Under the pieces are notes generated by a model. The model did no database searches. It was not told the origin of the DNA and saw nothing but the letters and a program-made list of their open reading frames with translations. A stretch of 64,000 nt of DNA from Kribbella sp. VKM Ac-2568 (GTDB lineage: Bacteria; Actinomycetota; Actinomycetes; Propionibacteriales; Kribbellaceae), in the NCBI RefSeq assembly GCF_004345365.1, contig NZ_SLVF01000019.1, positions 62,001 through 126,000 of the forward strand, in the 5' to 3' direction. The first letter of the stretch is position 1; every line of letters starts with the position of its first letter. The position numbers and the translations under genes are program-made. Shown one piece after another: positions 32,485 through 41,053 of the stretch.

Positions 32485-33396
32485 TCACTCGCTCCCGGCG
32501 GAAGCATCGGCCAGCGCACCCGCGCCACCGACGATCTCGCTGATTTCTTGGGTAATTTGGGCCTGACGCGCCTGGTTGGCCTCACGCGTCAGTCGCTCGA
32601 TCAGGTCCTGCGCGTTGTCCGTCGCGGACTTCATCGCCCGCTGCCGGCTGGCCAGCTCGGAGGCCGCCGCCTGCAGCATGCAGTAGTGGATCCGGCTGGC
32701 GACGTACTTCGGCAGCAGTCCGTCGAGCACGTCCTCCGCGGACGGCTCGAACTCGTACAGCGGCAGGACGTCGTCCGGCTCCGGGGCCTCCTCGCCCTCG
32801 ACGACCTCCAGCGGCAGCAGCCGGATGACGTCCGGGCGCTGCGTCAGCATCGACACGAACCGGGTGAAGACGATGTGGATCTCGTCCACGCCGCCCTCCT
32901 CGGTCGGGGTCAGGAAGGCCTCGATCAGCGCGTCGGCGATCTCCCGGGCCCGGGTGAACGACGGCGCGTCGGAGTCGCCGCTCCACGACTGCGCGACCTC
33001 GCGCTGCCGGAAGGTGTAGTAGGCGATCCCCTTGCGGCCGCTGAGGAACGGCACGATCTCCTTCTCGTCCTCGCGGAGCAGCTGGTTCAGCCGCTCACCC
33101 TCGCGGATGACCGAGGAGGAGTAGGCACCGGCCTGGCCGCGGTCCGAGGTGATCAACAGCACCGCGGCACGCTTCGGATTCGGATTCTCGGTGGTCAGCG
33201 GGTGGTCGACGTTCGAGAACGTCGCCACCGCCGACACGGCACGGGTGAGCTCACGCGCGTACGGACCGGCCGCCTGGGCGCGCTGCTGCGCCTTGACGAT
33301 CCGGGACGCCGCGATGAGCTCCATCGCGCGGGTGAGCTTCTTGATCGTCGAGACCGAGGCCCGGCGCTCGCGAAGCTGCCGCAGAGTGGCTGGCAT
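32485..33396 (-). CDS. atpG: F0F1 ATP synthase gamma subunit
   Basis: A 303-residue central-stalk subunit. The N-terminal helix MPATLRQLRERRASVSTIKKLTRAMELIAASRIVKAQ (quoted family pattern: LRERRASVSTIKKLTRAM) and the C-terminal helix ELASRQRAMKSATDNAQDLI form the coiled coil that rotates in F1. ATG at 33396 fits the conserved N-terminus. It is seven bases after atpA. Confidence 0.96.
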   Translation of the reverse strand: MPATLRQLRERRASVSTIKKLTRAMELIAASRIVKAQQRAQAAGPYARELTRAVSAVATFSNVDHPLTTENPNPKRAAVLLITSDRGQAGAYSSSVIREGERLNQLLREDEKEIVPFLSGRKGIAYYTFRQREVAQSWSGDSDAPSFTRAREIADALIEAFLTPTEEGGVDEIHIVFTRFVSMLTQRPDVIRLLPLEVVEGEEAPEPDDVLPLYEFEPSAEDVLDGLLPKYVASRIHYCMLQAAASELASRQRAMKSATDNAQDLIERLTREANQARQAQITQEISEIVGGAGALADASAGSE

Positions 33397-33403
33397 GGGT
33401 TGA

Positions 33404-35041
33404 TCAGCCCCGCTTCTGCCGGACGATCTGCTCCTGCTCGACGTCCTCTTCGTCCATCGCTTCAGTCTCCTCCCGGCCGACCAGCAGCTCGCCGCCGGAG
33501 GTCTGGAAGGTGGGCTTGAAGTTGTCCAGCGCCGTGACCACGGCCGCCTGGGCGTCATCGTCGAACAGGTTGGTCTCGCGGATGCCGGCCAGCACGTTGG
33601 TCTCCCGGCGCAGGTAGTCCAGGAACTCGCGCTCGAACCGCAGCACGTCCTCGACCGGCACGTCGTCGAACTTGCCGGTCGTACCGGACCAGATGGACAC
33701 GACCTGGTCCTCCACCGGGTACGGCGAGTATTGCGGCTGGCGGAGCAGCTCCACCAGGCGCTGACCACGGTCCAGCTGACGGCGGGAGGTGGCGTCGAGG
33801 TCGGACGCGAACATCGCGAACGCCTCCATCGAGCGGAACTGCGCCAGGTCCAGCTTCAGCGAGCCGGAGACCTTCTTCATCGCCTTGACCTGGGCGGCGC
33901 CGCCGACCCGGGACACCGAGATACCGACGTCGATGGCGGGGCGGATGTTGGCGTTGAACAGGTCCGACTGCAGGAAGATCTGGCCGTCGGTGATGGAGAT
34001 GACGTTGGTCGGGATGAAGGCCGAGACGTCGTTCGCCTTGGTCTCGATCACCGGCAGGCCGGTCATCGAGCCGGCGCCGAGCTCGTCGCTCAGCTTCGCG
34101 CAGCGCTCGAGCAGCCGGCTGTGCAGGTAGAAGACGTCACCCGGGTACGCCTCACGGCCCGGCGGGCGGCGCAGCAGCAGCGACATCGAGCGGTAGGCCT
34201 CGGCCTGCTTGGTCAGGTCGTCGAACACGATCAGGACGTGCTTGCCCTGGTACATCCAGTGCTGGCCGATGGCCGAGCCGGTGTACGGCGCGACGTACTT
34301 GAAGCCGGCCGGGTCGGACGCCGGGGAGGCCACGATGGTGGTGTACGCCATCGCGCCGGCCTCTTCGAGCGCGCCGCGCACCGAGGCGATCGTCGAGCCC
34401 TTCTGGCCGATCGCGACGTAGATGCAGCGGACCTGCTTGTCCGGGTCGCCGGACTCCCAGTTGGCCTTCTGGTTGATGATCGTGTCGACCGCGATCGCCG
34501 TCTTGCCGGTCTTGCGGTCGCCGATGATCAGCTGACGCTGACCGCGGCCGATCGGGATCATGCCGTCGATCGCCTTGATACCGGTCTGCAGCGGCTCGCG
34601 GACCTCCTGGCGGTCCATCACGCCGGCGGCCTGCAGTTCCAGCGCGCGGCTGCCCTCGAGGTCCTTGATCTCACCCAGACCGTCGATCGGGTGGCCCATC
34701 GGGTTGACGACGCGACCGAGGTAGCCCTCGCCGACCTGCACGGACAGGACCTCGCCGGTCCGGCGGACCTGCTGGCCCTCCTCGATGCCGTCGAACTCAC
34801 CGAGGACGACGACGCCGATGTCGCGGACGTCGAGGTTCAAGGCGATGCCCTGGGTGCCGTCCTCGAACTCGAGCAGCTCGTTCGTCATCGCCGAGGGCAG
34901 GCCCTCGACGTGCGCGATGCCGTCACCTGCGTCGACAACGGTACCGACCTCTTCGCGGGTCGCCGTCTCCGGTTCGTAGTCGGAGACGAAGCGATCCAGG
35001 GCGTCCCGGATTTCCTCCGGCCTGATCGTGAGCTCCGCCAT
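33404..35041 (-). CDS. atpA: F0F1 ATP synthase alpha subunit
   Basis: A 545-residue non-catalytic nucleotide-binding subunit. The P-loop is GDRKTGKTA, with VLIVFDDLTKQAEAYR, PGREAYPGDVFYLHSRLLER and SITDGQIFL present. The C-terminus has an extended acidic tail (EAMDEEDVEQEQIV), seen in actinobacteria. The ATG follows a 104-nt spacer after atpH, the longest gap between atpB and atpC. Confidence 0.97.
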   Translation of the reverse strand: MAELTIRPEEIRDALDRFVSDYEPETATREEVGTVVDAGDGIAHVEGLPSAMTNELLEFEDGTQGIALNLDVRDIGVVVLGEFDGIEEGQQVRRTGEVLSVQVGEGYLGRVVNPMGHPIDGLGEIKDLEGSRALELQAAGVMDRQEVREPLQTGIKAIDGMIPIGRGQRQLIIGDRKTGKTAIAVDTIINQKANWESGDPDKQVRCIYVAIGQKGSTIASVRGALEEAGAMAYTTIVASPASDPAGFKYVAPYTGSAIGQHWMYQGKHVLIVFDDLTKQAEAYRSMSLLLRRPPGREAYPGDVFYLHSRLLERCAKLSDELGAGSMTGLPVIETKANDVSAFIPTNVISITDGQIFLQSDLFNANIRPAIDVGISVSRVGGAAQVKAMKKVSGSLKLDLAQFRSMEAFAMFASDLDATSRRQLDRGQRLVELLRQPQYSPYPVEDQVVSIWSGTTGKFDDVPVEDVLRFEREFLDYLRRETNVLAGIRETNLFDDDAQAAVVTALDNFKPTFQTSGGELLVGREETEAMDEEDVEQEQIVRQKRG

Positions 35042-35145
35042 TATCTTCCGTCCCTGCTTCCTTGACCTAGCTGGCCTGGTGTCTTGGCCCTAGAGGTTTC
35101 CGTATTTGCACTGGCCGCTAGCGCCATAAATTTTTGTCGTTAGGG
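35042..35145 (-). other. AT-rich spacer between atpH and atpA
   Basis: The 104-nt gap holds AAAAATTTA and GCAAATACGG stretches that are unusually AT-rich for this genome, and a partial hairpin around GGCC/GGCC. It may be an internal promoter, an RNA-processing site or a translation-enhancing leader that raises alpha-subunit output. No clear -35/-10 pair is seen. Confidence 0.35.
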
Positions 35146-35943
35146 TCAGCCCGCGATGCGCCGTTGCGCCTCGTCGAGCCGGGCCGCGATGGTTCCGTCG
35201 ATCACTTCGTCGCCGATGTCCACCCGGACGCCGCCGACGACCTTGGGGTCGACGATCACGTTCAGCTGGATCTGTCGACCGTACTGCCGGCCGAGCGCCT
35301 CGGCGAGCCGCTGGCGTTCGCCTTCGGTCAGGTCGACCGCCACCCGCACGGTGGCGATGCTGGCGTTGCGCCGAGCCGCGGCCGCGACCTGGTAGGCCCG
35401 CATCGAAGTCGCGAAGTGCCGGCCGCGGCCGTCCACTGCCCGCTCGGCGAGCCGCACGGTGACGGAATCCGCCTTGCCCTGCAGCAGGCCGTGGATCAGC
35501 TCCTGCCGGGCCGCGACCGGGATGTTGCGGTCACTCAGCTTGTCGCTGAGAGCCCGCTCGGCCGAGATCACCCGGTCGAGGCGGAACAGCTCGTCCTCCA
35601 CCTCGTCCAGCTTGCGCTGCGAGTCGGCGTAGGCGATGTCAGCCTGGACGCTCAGCTCGTCGAGCGCGTTGCCGAGGTCACGGCTGCTGACCCAGCGGCC
35701 GCTCACCGCGGCGGTCAGGACCTCCAGCGCCTGGGCGGAGATCTTGCCACCGAACAACTGCTGAACCAGCCCCGTACGGGCCGGCACCGGACGAGCCGGG
35801 TCGGTCAGGGCCCGCCGGAGCGAACCGTTCCCGTCCAGCAGCTTGGCGATCGAGAACAACTCGGTGCCGAGGCCCTCGGTGACGGTGACACCCGCCAGGG
35901 CCTCCTGGGCCCGGGCGAGTGACTCCTTCGATCCGCCGCGCAT
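35146..35943 (-). CDS. atpH: F0F1 ATP synthase delta subunit, long actinobacterial form
   Basis: A 265-residue delta (OSCP-like) subunit; the usual bacterial form is about 178. The OSCP domain includes GTELFSIAKLLDGNGSLRRALTDP and the C-terminal QIQLNVIVDPKVVGGVRVDIGDEVIDGTIAARL (DPxxxGGxxxxxG...D pattern). The middle insertion is typical of actinobacteria. Its start overlaps the atpF stop by one base (TGATG). Confidence 0.95.
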   Translation of the reverse strand: MRGGSKESLARAQEALAGVTVTEGLGTELFSIAKLLDGNGSLRRALTDPARPVPARTGLVQQLFGGKISAQALEVLTAAVSGRWVSSRDLGNALDELSVQADIAYADSQRKLDEVEDELFRLDRVISAERALSDKLSDRNIPVAARQELIHGLLQGKADSVTVRLAERAVDGRGRHFATSMRAYQVAAAARRNASIATVRVAVDLTEGERQRLAEALGRQYGRQIQLNVIVDPKVVGGVRVDIGDEVIDGTIAARLDEAQRRIAG

Positions 35944-36509
35944 CAGCCGTCCGTTCCCACAGCCTGGCGGGCGGACTCCGACGACTCCAGGTCCGCCAGG
36001 AAGCGCTCGACGGTGCGACGCTGACGCGCCTCTTCCTCGAGCGACTCACCGACGATCCGGCTGGCCAGCGTGGTCGCCATGGTGCCGACCTCACGACGCA
36101 GCGAGGCGACGGCCTGGGCCCGCTCGGCGTCGATCTGGGTGCGGGCGTGGGTCACGATGCGGTCAGCCTCGGTGCTCGCCTGCTCGCGCATCTCCGCGAT
36201 GATGAGCGCACCCTGCTCGCGCGCGTCCTCGCGGATCTTCGCCGCCTCCTGCCGGGCCTCGCCAAGTTGCGCGTTGTACTTGTCCAGCGCCGCCTTCGCT
36301 TCGGCCTGGGCCTGCTTGGCCGCGTTCATTCCGCCTTCGATCGCCTGCGTCCGGTCGGCGTAAGCCTTCTCGAACCTGGGGACGACCAGCTTGGCGAAGG
36401 CGATGGCCAGCAGGATCAGGAAGACGAAGCCGAAGATGATCTCCGCGGTGTGCGGCATCAGCGGGCTCGGGCCCTCGGCCTCGGTCAGCGGCAGAACTAA
36501 CGTCAACAT
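35943..36509 (-). CDS. atpF: F0F1 ATP synthase b subunit
   Basis: A 188-residue peripheral-stalk subunit. A single membrane helix (about 22-44, EIIFGFVFLILLAIAFAKLVV) is followed by a long charged coiled coil (AKQAQAEAKAALDKYNAQLG, RIVTHARTQIDAERAQAVA). It lies 31 nt after atpE and overlaps atpH by one base. Confidence 0.95.
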   Translation of the reverse strand: MLTLVLPLTEAEGPSPLMPHTAEIIFGFVFLILLAIAFAKLVVPRFEKAYADRTQAIEGGMNAAKQAQAEAKAALDKYNAQLGEARQEAAKIREDAREQGALIIAEMREQASTEADRIVTHARTQIDAERAQAVASLRREVGTMATTLASRIVGESLEEEARQRRTVERFLADLESSESARQAVGTDG

Positions 36510-36540
36510 GTCTGGATCCTGTCAGTCGAAAGGGGGGCGA

Positions 36541-36765
36541 TCAGGTGCGGAAGACGAAGGCGAGGGCGATACCGATGATCGCCAGCACCTCGGTCACGCC
36601 GAAGCCAATCCATGCGATCGACTGCAGCTTGCTCTGCGCCTCGGGCTGACGCGCGGTGCCGCTGATGACGGCCGCGAAGATCAGACCGACACCGACGCCC
36701 GGGCCGATCGCGGCGAGGCCGTAACCGAGGACGGCGATGTTGCCGGAGAGCTCGAGAGCGTTCAT
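36541..36765 (-). CDS. atpE: F0F1 ATP synthase c subunit
   Basis: A 74-residue ring subunit with two helices. The first has the glycine-rich packing motif IGPGVGVGLIFAA and the second carries the proton-binding Glu59 in GVTEVLAIIGIALAFVF. The loop ARQPEAQ is conserved. A strong SD (AAAGGAA) precedes it, fitting high expression. A hairpin (GGATAG/CTATCC, 36788-36802) lies between atpB and atpE. Confidence 0.96.
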   Translation of the reverse strand: MNALELSGNIAVLGYGLAAIGPGVGVGLIFAAVISGTARQPEAQSKLQSIAWIGFGVTEVLAIIGIALAFVFRT

Positions 36766-36838
36766 TGCAGTGTGTTCCTTTCGGTACGGATAGGGACTAT
36801 CCGGGTTTCCGTTGGTACGGGGTCAGTGGTGGTGCGGA

Positions 36839-37621
36839 TCAGTGTTCGTCGGCGAGCGCGCCGCCGATGTACTGCGCGGACAGCACGACGAAGATGTAGG
36901 CCTGGATGCACTGGACGAACAACTCCAGTCCGGCGATCGCGAGGCCCATCAGCAAGGTGATGACGCCGACGCCGCTGAGCGCGATGCTGCCGGCGTGCAG
37001 CAGCAGGTACTCACCGCCGAGGACGAACACCAGCAGCAGGATGTGGCCGGCGAACATGTTCGCGAACAGCCGCAGGCTCAGCGAGATCGGCCGGACCACG
37101 ATGTTCGAGATGAACTCGATCGGGATCATCAGCGGCAGCAGCCAGAGCGGCACACCGGCCGGCATGGTCTGCAACTTGAGGTAGCCGAGGAGGCCGTGCT
37201 TGCGGATGCCGACCCCGTTGTAGATGACCCAGCTCAGGATGGCCGCCGAGTACGCCCAGCCGATGTGGCTGAAGGTCGGGAACTGGACCAGCGGGATCGT
37301 CGCGGCCACGTTGTTCAGCAGGATGAAGAAGAACAGGCCGCACAGGTACGGCACGAACTTCATGTAGTCCTGGCTGCCGATCGCGTCGCGGGCGATCGAG
37401 TTCCGGACGAAGTTGTACCCGAGCTCGCCGGCGAACTGCAGCTTGCTCGGCACGATCGCGGACTTACGGGACGCCCCGTAGAAGAACCAGACGATCAGGA
37501 CCACCGACAGGCCGGCCACCAGGACCGGCTTGGTGAACCAATCGACGCCCGGGATGATGGGCGGCAGCTGGAAGTCCTCTGGACCGGGTGGGTTGAACTC
37601 GGTCGAAACGCCGGCGATCAC
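36839..37621 (-). CDS. atpB: F0F1 ATP synthase a subunit
   Basis: A 260-residue membrane subunit with about five or six helices. The essential arginine lies in ISLSLRLFANMFAGHILL. PIEFISNIVVRP and the conserved N-terminal FNPPGPEDF are present. It forms the proton half-channels with atpE. Confidence 0.96.
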   Translation of the reverse strand: MIAGVSTEFNPPGPEDFQLPPIIPGVDWFTKPVLVAGLSVVLIVWFFYGASRKSAIVPSKLQFAGELGYNFVRNSIARDAIGSQDYMKFVPYLCGLFFFILLNNVAATIPLVQFPTFSHIGWAYSAAILSWVIYNGVGIRKHGLLGYLKLQTMPAGVPLWLLPLMIPIEFISNIVVRPISLSLRLFANMFAGHILLLVFVLGGEYLLLHAGSIALSGVGVITLLMGLAIAGLELFVQCIQAYIFVVLSAQYIGGALADEH

Positions 37622-37718
37622 CGGGTCTCCTCTCGCGTCGTGCTCAAGTCGTTCGCCATAGGGCTAAGGGCAGGGCGGCTCAGGGCAAGGCGGTCAACTA
37701 CGTCAGACCCGGTAGGGC

Positions 37719-37931
37719 TCAGGACTGCCCGTACCGGAAGTGCAACAGCAAGATGGTGAGGCCGGCACCGAGGACGATGCCCACCGGAAGCAAGAACTGG
37801 GTGCCCAGCCAGCGGTCCAGACCGAACCCGATTCCCCCGTAGATGAGGATTCCGCCGATCAAGTAGGACAGGACCCGCCAGCCATCGCCGGAAGTGTTCG
37901 GCGTCGGCTTCGGATCCTCTTGCTGGCTCAT
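37719..37931 (-). CDS. atpZ: AtpZ/AtpI-like small membrane protein
   Basis: A 70-residue protein with two helices (WRVLSYLIGGILIYGGIGFGLDRWLG, LLPVGIVLGAGLTILLLHF). The GGxxxYGGIGxxLDxW pattern is that of AtpZ-type proteins encoded at the start of F-ATPase operons, implicated in Mg/Ca handling or c-ring assembly. Start at ATGAGCCAG; a GTG two codons earlier is possible. It lies 97 nt before atpB. Confidence 0.8.
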   Translation of the reverse strand: MSQQEDPKPTPNTSGDGWRVLSYLIGGILIYGGIGFGLDRWLGTQFLLPVGIVLGAGLTILLLHFRYGQS

Positions 37932-38057
37932 TGGCACCCGAACGGTAGCAGTCGGCGACAGGCCGGGTCATATCGGCCTGAGCGGGGTGTTCAGTGCGGT
38001 TCGCCACACCCTTGATCACGACTGGGAAACGGCTATCCGAGGCGTCACGGACGGTGA

Positions 38058-38522
38058 TCATCTGTTCACCTCGTGGTCGAGGTCGTAGATCGGAATGCGC
38101 AGTCGCGACCAGGCCCAGATCTCGCCGGCCATCCAGCCCATCACGACCACCATCGCGCTGATTCCCAGCGCGGTCAGGTTGACGTTCTCGGCCAGGCTGT
38201 CGGAGCTCAGGGCCAGGGCGAGGAGGCCGCCGAAGATCGCGATCCGGCCGGTGTAGGAAGCCATCGCGACCGCGAGTTGCACGGTCGGGCTGGTCCGGCG
38301 GGACACGTGCAGCGCCAGCAGTCCGGCGCCGGAGAAGATGATCACCATCAGCAGACCCAGCACCGCACCCCACAGGCCCTCGATGCCGGCGGCCACGGTC
38401 GCCACGGCCACGGCGTTCACGCCGACGACCACGGCGGCGACGAGTGCGCCGCGCAACATCGCCAGCGCCGGGTGCCGAGTGGCCTGGCCGGCTTCGTTCT
38501 GGCTGACTACTTGGGGAGCCAT
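38058..38522 (-). CDS. atpI: AtpI-like membrane protein, first gene of the atp operon
   Basis: A 154-residue protein with four hydrophobic helices (LRGALVAAVVVGVNAVAVATVAA, GLLMVIIFSGAGLLAL, IAIFGGLLALALS, ISAMVVVMGWMAGEIWAW). It is placed like AtpI, which helps assemble the c-ring. It begins 90 nt downstream of the predicted promoter and Rex-like site, so it is probably the first gene of the nine-subunit operon. Confidence 0.75.
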   Translation of the reverse strand: MAPQVVSQNEAGQATRHPALAMLRGALVAAVVVGVNAVAVATVAAGIEGLWGAVLGLLMVIIFSGAGLLALHVSRRTSPTVQLAVAMASYTGRIAIFGGLLALALSSDSLAENVNLTALGISAMVVVMGWMAGEIWAWSRLRIPIYDLDHEVNR

Positions 38523-38611
38523 CCGGTCGTTCCGTCCTGCTGGCGACCGGGATTGTTGCCCTCGGTCGTCGGGTGGGCGGGGTCAGGGGTGAAGCTGTAC
38601 TTCGCTGGTGC

Positions 38612-38629
38612 TTGTGAAAACTAGCACAA
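38612..38629. promoter_or_regulatory. Rex-like redox operator upstream of the atp operon
   Basis: TTGTGAAAACTAGCACAA matches the Rex consensus TTGTGAANNNNTTCACAA except at two positions of the right half. In Streptomyces, Rex senses NADH/NAD+ and is known to control atp and other respiratory genes. The site overlaps the predicted -10. Sequence match is seen; binding is inferred. No rex gene is in the window. Confidence 0.6.
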
Positions 38630-38647
38630 AGTCTTCGCAGTCAGCAA
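38618..38647 (-). promoter_or_regulatory. Predicted atp operon promoter
   Basis: On the minus strand TTGCTG (38647-38642, -35) and TAGTTT (38623-38618, -10, preceded by TGC) are separated by 18 bp. Transcription would start about 85-90 nt before atpI. The -10 lies inside the Rex-like site. Confidence 0.55.
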
Positions 38648-38797
38648 AACCAGCACCCTGCCGCTGTACACGAACACCCTATCGGTAGCCCACGTCACTC
38701 ACTGGTCTGGTCCCCCTCCAGCTCCCGCAGGCATCGCCAGTACGCCCGGAAGGACCTCGGTACCCGGATCGTCCAGGAGCTCACCCCACCGCGCAGC

Positions 38798-39916
38798 TCA
38801 GACCTTGGCGAGGGGTTTCGCGGTGCGGCGCGGCAGGCCGGTGGTGAGGAAGATGGCGGTGATCGTGACGGCCAGCACGAGGAGGGCCGTCCACCAGTAC
38901 AAGACCAGACCGAGGACCACCACTCCGAAGGCGATCAACGCGGTCCACAGGTACATCAGGAGCACCGCGCGCCGGTGCGAGTGGCCGCGCTGCATCAACC
39001 GGTGGTGCAGGTGGAGCTTGTCCGCCGCGAACGGCGACCTGCCCGCCTTGGTACGCCGTACGTACGCCATCGTCAGGTCCAGCGCGGGGATGGCGAGCAC
39101 GGCGATCGGCAGGATCAGCGGGAGCAGGGCGGGCAGCAGGCTCGAGCCGCCGACCTCGTACGGGACCGCGTTCGGGTCCATCTGGCCGGTCAGGCTGATC
39201 GTCGACGCGGCCAGCATCAACCCGATCAGCAAGGCGCCGGAATCCCCCATGAACACCCTGGCGGGGAAGAAGTTGTGTGGCAGGAATCCCAGACACGCAC
39301 CGGCCAGGGCGACCGTGATCAGCGTCGAGGTGGTCGCGCGGTCGAGGTTCTGCTCGACGTTCAGCAGGTACGAGTAGGTGAAGAACGCGCCCGCGCCGAT
39401 CGCGGTGACGCCGGCGGCGAGACCGTCCAGGCCGTCGACGAAGTTCACCGCGTTGGTCGAGACGAGCAGGATGCCGGCGGTGAGGACGGCGAGCTGCGCG
39501 GGCGGCGGCGAGAAGATGCCGCCGGGCAGCGGCAGCCAGTACAGCTGGATGCCTTGCACGACCATCACGCCGACCGCGAGCACCTGGCCGGCGAGCTTGG
39601 TGATCGCGTCGAGCTCGTACAGGTCGTCGACGACGCCGACGGCGCAGATCACCACGCCGCCGATCAGGATCGCCCGGGCGTCGTGGGCGACCTGCAGGCT
39701 GTCGCCGAGGAAGGGCAGGCTGGAGGCGACCGCGAAACCGGCGATCAGGCCGCCGAGGATCGAGACGCCGCCGAAGTACGGGATCGGGATCTTGTGCACG
39801 TCGCGGGCGCGGACCTTCGCGACGGCGCCGTACCGCAGCGCGATCTGCCGGGCCACGCCGGTCAGCAGGAAGGTCGTGGCCATCGCCACGAACAGGACCA
39901 GCAGGTACTCGCGCAC
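38798..39916 (-). CDS. wecA: WecA/TagO-like undecaprenyl-phosphate sugar-1-phosphate transferase
   Basis: A 372-residue polytopic (about 11 helices) MraY-family enzyme. GVVDDLYELDAITKL, NFVDGLDGLAAG, FMGDSGALLIG and HLHHRLMQRGHSHRRAV are the active-site loops. It probably puts GlcNAc-1-phosphate on the lipid carrier to start synthesis of a cell-wall polymer. Its GTG start overlaps the yrdC stop by one base. Confidence 0.92.
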   Translation of the reverse strand: MREYLLVLFVAMATTFLLTGVARQIALRYGAVAKVRARDVHKIPIPYFGGVSILGGLIAGFAVASSLPFLGDSLQVAHDARAILIGGVVICAVGVVDDLYELDAITKLAGQVLAVGVMVVQGIQLYWLPLPGGIFSPPPAQLAVLTAGILLVSTNAVNFVDGLDGLAAGVTAIGAGAFFTYSYLLNVEQNLDRATTSTLITVALAGACLGFLPHNFFPARVFMGDSGALLIGLMLAASTISLTGQMDPNAVPYEVGGSSLLPALLPLILPIAVLAIPALDLTMAYVRRTKAGRSPFAADKLHLHHRLMQRGHSHRRAVLLMYLWTALIAFGVVVLGLVLYWWTALLVLAVTITAIFLTTGLPRRTAKPLAKV

Positions 39917-40932
39917 TAGTCCGCAGGCCTCACATCAGTCTTCGTTTCGTCCACCGTCTTCTCGTCCACAGGCTTCACATCGGCCGGCTTCCCATCGTCC
40001 GCCGGCTTCCCATCGTCCGCCGGCTTCCCATCGTCCGCCGGCTTCCCATCGTCCGCCGGCTTCCCATCGTCCGCCGGCTTCTCGTCGGCGGGCTTCTCGT
40101 CGGCCGGCTCGTCGGCCACCGGCTTGTCCTCGGCGGGCTTCTCGTCCGCCGGCTTCTCGTCGGTGGGGAGGTCGGCTGCCGGGGTGTCGTCGGCGGGCTT
40201 GGCGTCCGTCGTCTGCTGCTTGGACGCCTCGGGCTGCGGTTCGGTTGGCTCGTCCTCGGTGTCGGGCTTCTCGTCCGGCTCGAGGTCGGTGGTCGCCTCG
40301 GGGACGATCTCGCGGATCTGCGCCATCGACAGGGCGCCGATGCGGACGACGTGCGGCACGTCGCCGGTCAGGTCGACGATCGTGGACGGCTCGCCGCCGG
40401 TAACGGCTCCCCCGTCGAGGAAGACCGCGACCGAGTCGAGCAACTGCGCCTCGGCGTCGTACACGTCCAGCGCAGCCGGCCGGCCGCTCAGGTTGGCCGA
40501 GCTGACCGCCAGCGGTCCCGTGCGGGACAGCAGTTCACGGGTGTTCTCGTGGTCCGGCACCCGCAGCGCGACGGTCCCCTGGGTGTCCCCCAGGTCCCAC
40601 ATCAGTGACGTCTGCGCGTGGCAGATCACCGTCAGCGGCCCGGGCCAGAACGCCTCGCACAGCTTCCGGCCCGCTTCCGGCACGTCGGTGGCGAGCGCGT
40701 CCAGCGACTCGACCACCGAGATCAGTACGGGCGGGGGCATGTCCCGGCCGCGGCCCTTCGCGTCCAGCAGCCGCTGCACCGCGTCGGCCTTGAAGGCGTC
40801 GGCGGCGATCCCGTACACAGTGTCCGTCGGCAGGACCACCAGATCGCCGGCCTCGATGGCGTCCACGGCCGCGCGGTAGGCCGGTGCCAACTCGTCACCG
40901 GTGAAGTCAAAGCGCTCGCTCACGCAGTGCAT
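39916..40932 (-). CDS. YrdC/Sua5-type threonylcarbamoyl-AMP synthase with repeat tail
   Basis: A 338-residue protein. The YrdC domain (residues 10-210) has IEAGDLVVLPTDTVYGIAADA, KGRGRDMPPPVLIS, GPLAVSSANLSG and PSTIVDLT, and would make threonylcarbamoyl-AMP for t6A in tRNA. From about residue 217 the chain is disordered Asp/Glu/Lys/Pro/Ala sequence, ending with five KPADDG repeats (about 286-316). This replaces the folded C-terminal Sua5 domain of long homologues. The start MHCVSERF is chosen over a 14-codon longer frame. It is co-transcribed with wecA. Confidence 0.9.
   Translation of the reverse strand: MHCVSERFDFTGDELAPAYRAAVDAIEAGDLVVLPTDTVYGIAADAFKADAVQRLLDAKGRGRDMPPPVLISVVESLDALATDVPEAGRKLCEAFWPGPLTVICHAQTSLMWDLGDTQGTVALRVPDHENTRELLSRTGPLAVSSANLSGRPAALDVYDAEAQLLDSVAVFLDGGAVTGGEPSTIVDLTGDVPHVVRIGALSMAQIREIVPEATTDLEPDEKPDTEDEPTEPQPEASKQQTTDAKPADDTPAADLPTDEKPADEKPAEDKPVADEPADEKPADEKPADDGKPADDGKPADDGKPADDGKPADDGKPADVKPVDEKTVDETKTDVRPAD
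39986..40075. repeat. Five perfect 18-bp tandem repeats in the yrdC tail
   Basis: GGCTTCCCATCGTCCGCC is repeated five times without mismatch, encoding KPADDG on the minus strand. Diverged copies (GGCTTCTCGTCGGC-like) continue to about 40160, so the array grew by unequal exchange or slippage. Confidence 0.97.
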
Positions 40933-40993
40933 CGTGCCACCCGCGGGGCTCCGCACTCCAGCCGGGCCGTCCACAGGCCCACAGAACAGACTC

Positions 40994-41011
40994 CTGACAA
41001 ATGATTGTCAG
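40994..41011. promoter_or_regulatory. Palindrome CTGACAA-ATGA-TTGTCAG between yrdC and the deaminase
   Basis: Perfect 7-bp arms lie between two divergent starts (40932 and 41054). The sequence recalls Fur/Zur-family boxes but has one extra base at the centre. A leaderless-type -10 (TAAGAT, 41041-41046) precedes the deaminase start. Confidence 0.45.
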
Positions 41012-41053
41012 CTTCCGCACCGCCCGGCCGGAGTGCTGCATAAGATCCCGGCC

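Noticed and set aside
31106..32566. Long plus-strand frame opposite atpD
   Set aside because: Codon-bias shadow of a highly expressed gene.
39986..40075. CRISPR-like repeats
   Set aside because: Direct head-to-tail in-frame units without spacers, inside a gene.
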